Part shown: positions 59,001 to 64,000 of the stretch, in pieces
Position numbering within the stretch: the first letter of the stretch is position 1
Layout of the letters: each line of letters opens with the position of its first letter
Assembly: GCA_934047225.1 (NCBI GenBank)
Contig: OW203988.1
Coordinates: 11,318,229 to 11,382,228 of the forward strand
Direction of reading: 5' to 3'
Source of the DNA: Ypsolopha sequella
Lineage: Eukaryota; Arthropoda; Insecta; Lepidoptera; Ypsolophidae
Length of the DNA: 64,000 nt
Position numbers and translations under genes: made by a program
Notes under the pieces: model-generated
Database searches by the model: none
What the model was told of the DNA's origin: nothing
Seen by the model: only the letters and a program-made list of their open reading frames with translations

Positions 59001-62000
59001 ACAATGCAATAGATTTTAGGTGCCAGGGCTCATCTAAAATTTTGAAATCTTTGGTATAAACACGGAAATACGCTTCCTTACTAATTTAAAATATCTATTG
59101 TGAGTTTTGTTAGGGACAGTTCAATTTTTGTATAAGGTACAGATCAGGGCAAACAACTTAAACAATAAAGTGGTGCATATTCTCTATTCGGTGGACCGAA
59201 GAGCGAAATTCGTTCGCTAACTTTCTCCACTACGCCGCTTTATTGTTCAAGTTATTTGCCTCAGTCGTATGTTTCTTTGTGAAACTTCATAATAATAATA
59301 AATAAAAAAAATTACACGTAAAAAAAATACAAGCCAACAATAAAATAAAATCGCTCTTGTAATTCAAATAAAAGTATAGGTAAAGCTAAGGAACTTGTTT
59401 TTTTACCCTTTCCCAAAATTTGGATTTTTACATACTTTTTGTCTTTTAAATGATTATAATTACATGAAAAAACAGTTAAATGAAATTTTTGTGAGATATA
59501 TTTCGGGTCATTCGGGCCCGGTAAGTTACAATTGTGACTGGCCCGAATGGCCCAAAATATATCTCACAACAATTTTATTTAACTGTTTTTTTATGCAATT
59601 ATAATCTTGTAATTCAAAAGACATCTAAAGCTCACAAAAACACAATGTAAGGTCAATAATATTTGAAGGTTGCAGGAATGTGCAAGCCCGAGACTCTGCC
59701 AGGCAACTTCAATAAAGTCCTCAACGATTACACGTCCAACGGTTTCCGAGTCATCGGCTTTGCGTACAAGAAACTAGATCGGAAGATGAAGTGGGTTGAC
59801 GCTCAAAGGATTAAGAGGGAGCAGTTGGAATGTGACATGGTGTTCTTAGGCCTTCTAGTCATGCAAAACAGCCTAAAGCCAGAGACTACCGACGTTATAA
59901 AGGATCTACATGACGCTAATATGAGACAGATTATGGTTACTGGTAAGTTTCTGTTTATACATTTTTAGGTCTCCCTACGTTAGAATGTTAACACCAAACC
60001 CTTGGAGAACAACGGCCCCATGACTCCCCCCCCCCACCCCCTGGGCCTAATTCAACTTCTTTTTTCTATACAGGCACGCTAAATTTACCTAAAATTGCAC
60101 AAAATTTAATTATATAGACTAATTCGGAGCCTGTGACCCCCCCTGGCTCGCAGGTTGGATCCGCCCTTGTTGGAGAATCACTTTGTTGTCAATCTGCTTT
60201 TCAATACCCTGAATTTTCTGAGGAATGATTTGTAATTAAAATATGAGACAATACAATTTATCCCGCGATACGCGACATGTTTCAATTTAAATGTAATTAT
60301 TCTTGGAAATTGAAACATTTACAAAAATAATAATTTATAAAATGTGGCTAAGGTTTGCAATTTCTAAGTTCGAACTTTGGCTGTATTAAAGAAGTATTTG
60401 AGACTTGTGAGCGCCTGTTTGAAGTCGAAGGAGACTATGAATTTGTACTATTGTATAAAAACATTTGCGCCTTAAGGGTGCCCAAACAAAAATCAGTGAA
60501 ATTCACGAAATATCATGGAAAACTGTTTCTCCCGGGCAGCCACTCTATAAAAAGTATTTTTCATTCAATAAGAAGTGACCTACATGATGGTACATTTTTA
60601 TTGCTATAGTTTCTTTGAATTCCAAGCAAGCAATAGAATTTCTTCAATAGGTCTGAATAATATAAATGAAAAAAAAAAGAGATATAGGTCAAGTCTTTCG
60701 TAATAGTTGTTATTGAACGAAAAATACTTTATATCTACTTCAATAAGGCAATTGTAACATCAAAGGCAGTTTTATAGTACCTAGATTGTTTATCCGATGT
60801 TGTAATATTACATTATAACACCGCGATTCTGCGCTGCGATTAGCCCAGTTTATTATAAAACCGCTAATTAACAACAGAGACGAGAAATAATTCCCGACCT
60901 CATTTCTTAATCCACGCCTCCTTTATCCTGATTGGCCTTCATGGCAGCTTTACCGCCACGACGCATCCGAGGCTCATAAATGAATGTCTTCTCATTTTTT
61001 GTGAAAATTTTAATTGAAATTATTATCAATAAAGACGATAATTTTGATGGTCGTAAGTATTGTGTGCAACTGAACATAGTTCGACATTGGAACACTCGTG
61101 CAAAATTATTACGAAACTCACTTCGTTCGTTTTGTAAACAAGCACTCGTGTCCCAATGTCTCAAATTATGTTACAGTTGCAAAAAATACTATTATAGTGT
61201 GGCTACCCAGGAGAAACAGTTTTCTGTGATATTACGTGCATTTCACAATCAAAGTAGGGTCTCAGTGGAATAAGATTGAAGAGTCATTCTAGGGCGTAGA
61301 TATGTCGTCGACATATCGTAGAATTGGGCATATTATGATCTACCTGCTTGTATGGACTTTGTCCACACATTTAGATTATCTATTATTTATTAACATTTCT
61401 TAATAATTATTTCCTATTGACATAGTTTACTTAAGTCAAGGTTGCTAACACAGCGCCCACAAGTATTGAGGACAAGTTAGTGCCTTCCGGGTGACGATAT
61501 GACTGCGAGCGACACATTGTTAAGCCTAAAGAATTGTAGAAACGTCAGTTGGCTTCGTGCCACTCATGAACATTAACATTATTTATAACATAACATTTTA
61601 TATTCTTTTTTCTCTTGCAATAACATTTACATTTATATTTAATTAATTAAACATTATTAACATAACAATTAACAATTCATTTCCACTATTATCCTGCCAA
61701 GGTACACTGGACTCGTGGTATCGGTCGGTCGTCGCGTTCGGATCACGAGTACCTTCTGTAAGGGAGAGCTAGTCCGATATTAGTCCCTACCCTTACACTG
61801 CTCGTCGTCGCACCTATTTTGAACTTTTGGTGAAAGATTTTAGATTTCATACTTTACAATCTGCCCACGACAGACATACAGACTGGATTTACAGACAATG
61901 AAAAGCTGGAAACTAGAGATTGTACTTGTCTATACGAACAACTGTGTGGAATCAGTTGTTTTATATAAAAGGTACATATCTACCTGACTAAAGTGTCTTG

Positions 62001-62276
62001 ACAAAGATATCAATCACACCAAAGTGTGACTTTTTTCAGGGATGTCTCCATAGTAAAAGCTGTTCGTTCCAACTAAAATCCAACCAGTATACATCAATAA
62101 AACTATTAATTGATTTGCAAATGTTAAGAACACTCCATCTACATTCAGGTGACAACATAATGACGGCGATGTCAGTGGGGCGCGTGTGCGGGATGGTGCA
62201 ACCCCATCAGAAGCTCGTGCTGATATCCCTCGCGCAGCAGCAAGCCTCAGACAATCGACCACCGCTCTGTGTTGAG
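41000..62276 (+). CDS. P5B-type cation-transporting ATPase (ATP13A2/3 family), 5' two thirds
   Basis: Thirteen exons (41000-41033, 42903-43130, 43208-43436, 44578-44782, 46364-46577, 48231-48361, 49202-49384, 50875-51063, 51880-52098, 55557-55697, 58413-58526, 59669-59942, 62149-62276) join in matching phases into 763 codons without a stop. Landmarks: an N-terminal hydrophobic segment (about 46-68), two membrane helices in exon 4, TGES of the actuator domain (303-306), PPALP in the fourth helix (427-431), the phosphorylation motif DKTGTLT (D470) and KGAPEK of the nucleotide domain. PPALP marks the P5B subgroup, whose vertebrate members export polyamines from late endosomes and lysosomes. Family members are about 1,200 residues; the GDGAND hinge and last helices lie beyond 64000. 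Confidence 0.93.
41593..41763. mobile_element. MITE in P5B intron 1
   Basis: Imperfect terminal inverted repeats: GGGTGGTGTTCCTAAATGCC at the left, and a right end whose complement is GGTTGCGTTCCTAAACACCC. TA sits at both ends. The rest of intron 1 (41034-42902) shows no gene; a piece near 42157-42200 resembles part of the SINE at 21190. Confidence 0.65.
42903..43130 (+). CDS. P5B ATPase coding exon 2
   Basis: Acceptor tctgtattacag, donor GTGAGT. Encodes D-E-Y-E-V-I-G through the first hydrophobic segment ([19 protein letters not shown]), the N-terminal membrane-associated region typical of P5B pumps. Confidence 0.9.
43208..43436 (+). CDS. P5B ATPase coding exon 3
   Basis: After a 77-base intron. 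Encodes [14 protein letters not shown] and the L-T-L-S-L-L stretch, ending N-E-L with a GTAAGT donor. Confidence 0.92.
43437..44577. other. P5B intron 3 with small ORF and SINE
   Basis: Contains the 51-codon frame at 44048-44203 and, from about 44287 to 44545, a SINE-like pair of inverted segments. The plus-strand unit has a B-box-like GGTTCGAATCC at 44471-44481. Its tail (A-T-rich, then a TTGTTTCTGA-like word) is mirrored at about 44290-44345 and again inside the LINE relic at about 52580-52645. Confidence 0.55.
44048..44203 (+). CDS. Intronic 51-codon open frame of unknown function
   Basis: ATG with a favourable context (aaaaATGg), then [28 protein letters not shown] and a stop; AATAAA follows at about 44214. 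Basic N-terminus, no known domain recognised. It may be a retroposed fragment or chance. Confidence 0.25.
   Translation: MALQKVKRIKTKLKNVLKPETVAGLLENVGLAKNPERRGCVPAPLYPSACE
44578..44782 (+). CDS. P5B ATPase coding exon 4
   Basis: Encodes [10 protein letters not shown] and two membrane helices ([19 protein letters not shown], then [18 protein letters not shown]), ending Q-T-K-K. The L-Y-G-x-N start is the conserved entry to the first membrane pair of P-type pumps. Confidence 0.93.
45230..45610. repeat. ACAGGC-rich repeat in P5B intron 4
   Basis: The word GACAGGCATTT or GACAGGCGT recurs about six times between 45258 and 45440. The whole is bounded by GGTCCGGCTAGTAC at the left and a complementary-looking ACCGGTCCGGACTAC at the right, suggesting an inverted-repeat element. 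No coding capacity. Confidence 0.45.
45849..46205 (-). mobile_element. LINE-tail/SINE repeat, inverted partner at 54285-54645
   Basis: About 350 bp, near-identical in reverse complement to 54285-54645. On the minus strand it ends with CTTATGTCCAGCAGTGGACG and a GATGGATGG tail, as in RTE-derived short elements. Confidence 0.8.
46364..46577 (+). CDS. P5B ATPase coding exon 5
   Basis: Actuator domain: [35 protein letters not shown], then [13 protein letters not shown]. The TGES loop is split by the following intron after the first base of Gly. Confidence 0.93.
46727..47302. mobile_element. Inverted-repeat element in P5B intron 5
   Basis: Ends AGTGCGCGCCAATCTTTTAG and its perfect complement (47283-47302), about 576 bp apart. 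The GC-rich interior has no convincing coding frame. It is a non-autonomous DNA element of unassigned class. Confidence 0.75.
48231..48361 (+). CDS. P5B ATPase coding exon 6
   Basis: Completes [14 protein letters not shown], then [19 protein letters not shown] at a GTGCGT donor. Confidence 0.93.
48445..48608. mobile_element. MITE family A in P5B intron 6
   Basis: Starts TAGCTGATTTTGAAGGCTTT and ends with the complement of the family end followed by TA. Several substitutions mark it as older than the copies at 12376 and 36550. Confidence 0.75.
48640..48846 (+). mobile_element. LINE 3' end in P5B intron 6
   Basis: ATGCTGAGCCAGCGCC-type 3' untranslated sequence, GAATAAAGTTT, then a TATC tetramer tail (about 48828-48846). 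Only the tail end of the retroposon is present. Confidence 0.55.
48888..49051. mobile_element. MITE family B, divergent copy
   Basis: Left end around GTGCCAACTGTTTCACCG, right end around GGAATAGTTGGCATGT, with GCGAATGTCGTTCTT-like words inward. Same family as 49672-49936 and 58042-58202 but more diverged. Confidence 0.55.
49202..49384 (+). CDS. P5B ATPase coding exon 7
   Basis: [20 protein letters not shown], then [18 protein letters not shown] and the third membrane helix ([20 protein letters not shown]). V-R-T-G-F-x-T-x-K-G-x-L-I-R/K is a P5 family signature. Confidence 0.94.
49672..49936. mobile_element. MITE family B, complete copy
   Basis: About 265 bp with inverted repeats of roughly 100 bp: left TTACATGCGGATTTAACACT, continuing through TGATTGTTGTTGACTATATG and TTTCGGCATTATC; right the imperfect complement. 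Transcripts would fold into one long hairpin. Confidence 0.75.
50875..51063 (+). CDS. P5B ATPase coding exon 8
   Basis: Fourth helix with [13 protein letters not shown], then [19 protein letters not shown]. The exon ends after the Asp-Lys of the DKTGT phosphorylation site, so the catalytic motif is split by intron 8. Confidence 0.95.
51564..51709. mobile_element. MITE in P5B intron 8
   Basis: 146 bp, almost entirely inverted repeat: GTGTTACTACAAAAGGGTGT at the left, its near-complement at the right, with CAGTGTTTAAATCTGTTG inside each arm. Confidence 0.75.
51880..52098 (+). CDS. P5B ATPase coding exon 9
   Basis: Starts [16 protein letters not shown], then the nucleotide-binding region [20 protein letters not shown] and K-M-F-E-F-T-K-W. 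Confidence 0.94.
52228..52974 (+). pseudogene. R2/R4-type LINE endonuclease relic in P5B intron 9
   Basis: One frame with a single internal TAA (52486-52488). It carries [19 protein letters not shown] (C-x2-C-x7-H-x4-C), [18 protein letters not shown], then [25 protein letters not shown] motif followed by P-D and D, here R-P-D then L-I-D-I, is the signature of the restriction-like endonuclease of R2/R4-clade non-LTR retrotransposons. About 25 residues between H-Y-K-L-E-K and D-K-L-I-P appear to derive from an inserted SINE tail. The conserved end is replaced after W-H-V-N-T-V. The reverse transcriptase upstream is absent. Confidence 0.7.
52975..54284. other. P5B intron 9, no gene seen
   Basis: AT-rich intronic DNA without an identifiable coding region or clear repeat structure. 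Confidence 0.5.
54285..54645 (+). mobile_element. LINE-tail/SINE repeat, partner of 45849-46205
   Basis: Starts GCTGATGCCGGGCTCGACTG, ends with a GGATGGATGGATGG tail at 54621-54638. The inverted partner lies 8 kb away in intron 4, so a long hairpin between introns of the same transcript is possible. Confidence 0.8.
54964..55450. repeat. Interspersed repeat fragments in P5B intron 9
   Basis: 54964-55200 begins with an AGCTTTTGCCTGCGGCTTCG word and ends with the ACAGACAGACAGAC tract and flanking words typical of a lepidopteran repeat also seen at 22025-22130 and 30717. 55260-55440 resembles a minus-strand LINE tail with AAATA runs. Confidence 0.5.
55557..55697 (+). CDS. P5B ATPase coding exon 10
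   Basis: [12 protein letters not shown], then an acidic linker (L-D-D-L-D-D-P-L) and I-P-Y-E. A variable stretch of the nucleotide-binding domain. Confidence 0.85.
55698..58041. other. P5B intron 10, left part
   Basis: A word at 56378-56420 (CTGCGTTTCTATACTGCAAT) recurs at 6287-6330, so part of this is dispersed repeat; the minus-strand frame 56032-56355 adjoins it and is unrecognised. About 57640-57990 may be the minus-strand 3' end of a retroposon. No host exon seen. Confidence 0.4.
58042..58202. mobile_element. MITE family B, half copy with perfect 76-bp palindrome
   Basis: The left inverted repeat of family B (TGATTGTTGTTGACTATATG onward) leads into a perfect palindrome at 58127-58202 centred on AACGTT. 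The arms are 38 bases and GC-rich, reading TTAGGACGACGACGCGGCG outward to inward. The family's right end is missing. Confidence 0.8.
58413..58526 (+). CDS. P5B ATPase coding exon 11
   Basis: [20 protein letters not shown], then [11 protein letters not shown]-x-F-S-S and K-G-A-P-E are the ATP-pocket motifs of the nucleotide-binding domain. Confidence 0.95.
58737..59058. mobile_element. MITE in P5B intron 11
   Basis: 322 bp with ends TATAAACCAAAGATTTCAAA and the complement TTTTGAAATCTTTGGTATA, followed inward by AGCCCT/AGGGCT words. No coding capacity. Confidence 0.7.
59150..59265. mobile_element. Short foldback element in P5B intron 11
   Basis: Imperfect inverted repeats CAAACAACTTAAACAATAAA and GCTTTATTGTTCAAGTTATT enclose about 55 bases. 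Confidence 0.6.
59453..59605. repeat. Palindrome with hammerhead-like arms in P5B intron 11
   Basis: Imperfect arms of about 65 bases around a 20-base centre. The arms contain GAGATATATTTCGGGTC and, at 59534-59567, GTGA-CTG-GCCC...GGGCC-like stem-AAAATATATC-TCAC. GTGA/TCAC would be stem I. The ATGA of the core is deleted. It ends 63 bases before exon 12. Confidence 0.7.
59669..59942 (+). CDS. P5B ATPase coding exon 12
   Basis: [34 protein letters not shown], then [17 protein letters not shown] and MRQIMVTG. The last is the start of the conserved M-V/I-T-G-D-N motif. The acceptor (tatttgaag) is weak but is the only one in phase. Confidence 0.93.
59943..62148. other. P5B intron 12, no exon seen
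   Basis: AT-rich with a C-run near 60027-60050. The frames at 60355-60609 and 60980-61273 have no recognised domain and are not needed for splice continuity. Confidence 0.5.
62149..62276 (+). CDS. P5B ATPase coding exon 13 (last in window)
   Basis: Completes T-G-D-N ([11 protein letters not shown]) and runs through [19 protein letters not shown] to C-V-E at a GTACGT donor in phase 0. The remaining exons lie to the right of the window. Confidence 0.93.
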
Positions 62277-62705
62277 GTACGTTTCTATGATTCGGTGCCA
62301 ATCTCTCCGCTGCATAACTGAGAATTGAGCTGAAGATCGCCTTCTGTAGATTGACAAGATCGTGCACGAAGTACAGAATGTACACTGACATGTATTGGTC
62401 GTGTTGGCACGACCGTCCAGTGGGGCGACAGACGATGGCGGGGGCGAGGTAGCTTTGGCTGAGCGGTTGCGACAGTCAGTGAGATACACGTGTAGTTATA
62501 TGCGCTTCCCTTTCCCGCTAACATCTAGGTTCCGTTTCAAAACGATGGTTTTCACTCGGAGTAATGCGTATTTCAGAAACACGACGTAACAGAAACACGA
62601 GTGTTTTTAAACGCGTGCGGGGAATAAAAAAAATAAAAGATAATTTAATATATTTTTTTAATTTATACTGTAAGGTGTGACTCCTTGATGGAACTTCATT
62701 CTAAC

Positions 62706-62854
62706 ACTAATAAAAGTCTTCTTGTACGAGTTCCACTATTTTTATTTACTCAATTATTGAGACTAGTTTCGTCTATTTGACATCGTCGGGCTGGTTGGTC
62801 GCAATAATTAAACAAATAAAATAGTGGAACTCGTACAAGAAGACTTTTATTAGT
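62706..62854. mobile_element. Foldback element, 43-bp perfect-looking arms
   Basis: ACTAATAAAAGTCTTCTTGT at the left end and its complement at the right, arms of about 43 bases around a 62-base spacer. The arms continue through ACGAGTTCCACTAT. Lies in the intron after exon 13. Confidence 0.8.
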
Positions 62855-63119
62855 CTTTTAAAAGATAATTTATTTGTCTTACGAATGTGCTAACATACAA
62901 AATACAATAGATACATAAGTTAAGAGACAAAAAGGTTTAAGCTCGGCATACAGCTAGCTGACACATGCAGATAGCCGCCGATTGTCAGCTCTGTTTTGTA
63001 ATACTACATGATGAAACACATATTAGATTAAAGTAACTACAATAAATATTAACTACATTAAAATTGGAAAAAGAAAAATCCTACAAAGATTTATGACACC
63101 AAAAAACAACATAAAAAAA

Positions 63120-63545
63120 AGAATCTAGAAAATAGTAATGTGAATATCGCACTGACAAGTGCCATTTCTAGCGCTGTCTGGTTATCGTTAAAATTCCCCT
63201 GACAGTTGAAACTTCGGTATTTTCTCGGCTTTTAGACAAATACAGAATTTTTAAAACATTATTTAACATTTCTGTAATGGCTGTAAAGTGATATTTTGAT
63301 TAAAAATGTCATATTTTTGGTTTAGAGCACTTATTTTCCTTTTCTAGCGATTACAAAATGCATTTTCGGTTTCCGGTCCTTGGATTTCATTTGAAATTAA
63401 TTTGACTTTGACGTTTCACGAAAATCAACGTTTTAATATCAGTTATTTTGCTTTCTCTTTCTAGTATATAGCAACGTCTCTTTCATATAAACGAGTGAAA
63501 TATCACACGAAGATCACACGTTTCGAAACGGAACCCTAGAGTACA
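63120..63545. repeat. Dispersed repeat, inverted partner of 2747-3250
   Basis: Reverse-complement similarity to the left part of the window in two blocks, with a different spacing between them. Confidence 0.65.
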
Positions 63546-63894
63546 TCGTGCCCGCCAGCGTCTTTCGCCACGCGGGATGTTTTTGAAAGGTTTTGGTGGA
63601 TCTTACTGGATTACACTGGGTCCCCGAGAAAAAAAATTGAAATCTTCTATGGCATAAATTATTGATATTCGCGTGGGGTGTCTAAAGAAGCGTATTGTCA
63701 AACAAATTACTTACATCTTTGTTGGCGTTAACTGTGAATAATAATTGTATACGACGTTCACGTTACAGATTTCGTTTGCGTATCTCGATTGTTTTATCTT
63801 GAAAATGAAAATGAAAACACAACACAACAAAGGATTTGTATACATATGTTTAGTGGCCAGGGCCTCCTATTAGATGTTCAAAGGGACATCTGTC

Positions 63895-64000
63895 TTACGC
63901 CAGGGCCACAGCTTCAGGCTTCTGGCGGCGCTTCTTGCTGCCCTTTAGGTGGTTTTTGCGACAGGCTTTGCCCTGCAACGACACCCGTCGGCGCCTTCAT
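63895..64000 (-). other. Basic open-frame tail at window edge
   Basis: A minus-strand frame runs off the edge and ends with C-R-K-N-H-L-K-G-S-K-K-R-R-Q-K-P-E and a short A-V-A-L-A tail. It could be the C-terminus of a basic protein or a retrocopy, but only about 34 codons are visible and no family is recognised. Confidence 0.2.

Overview
The window reads as nuclear DNA of an insect, most likely a moth or butterfly. It is AT-rich, its genes have GT-AG introns, and it carries repeats that I associate with Lepidoptera (for example elements opening TTTTGCCCGCGGCTTCGC). It also holds BEL/Pao retrotransposons, tRNA-derived SINEs, Penelope-like, Harbinger/ISL2EU-like and RTE/Jockey-like debris, and many short inverted-repeat elements (MITEs). 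No species can be named from the sequence alone.

Layout. Positions 1-10.3 kb hold a THAP-domain gene or gene relic whose 3' end is tandemly duplicated (1-1019 matches 9284-10306). It is broken by an inverted-repeat element at 3756-4809 and by a 3.8 kb composite DNA transposon at 5243-9073. That transposon carries decayed THAP and DDE transposase pieces on the plus strand and a YqaJ-type nuclease on the minus strand, and the nuclease is itself split by a LINE fragment. Positions 10.3-12.65 kb are repeat debris. Two nearly identical 6,836-bp BEL/Pao elements follow at 12652-19487 and 22239-29074. Each has 465-bp LTRs, a primer-binding site, a polypurine tract, an intact 1,772-codon Gag-Pol frame and its own 5-bp target duplication. 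Positions 29-36.8 kb are a graveyard of transposons, including Harbinger-like and Penelope-like relics and several hammerhead-ribozyme-like motifs.

Two host genes occupy the right half, head to head. On the minus strand (39111 down to 36831) are the first four coding exons of a Popeye-domain protein, a three-pass membrane protein whose cAMP-binding part was not found here. On the plus strand, thirteen coding exons from 41000 to 62276 encode the first 763 residues of a P5B-type ATPase (ATP13A2/3 family, polyamine transport). All splice phases agree; the last third lies beyond the window. Its introns hold MITEs, SINEs, LINE pieces and two striking palindromes.

Most notable for follow-up are a set of palindromes and hairpins whose arms contain hammerhead-like cores, lying near a Penelope-like reverse transcriptase relic. 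Next are the THAP/DDE/YqaJ composite element inserted inside a THAP exon, and the pair of young BEL/Pao insertions. All family names come from motif recognition by eye; no database search was possible.
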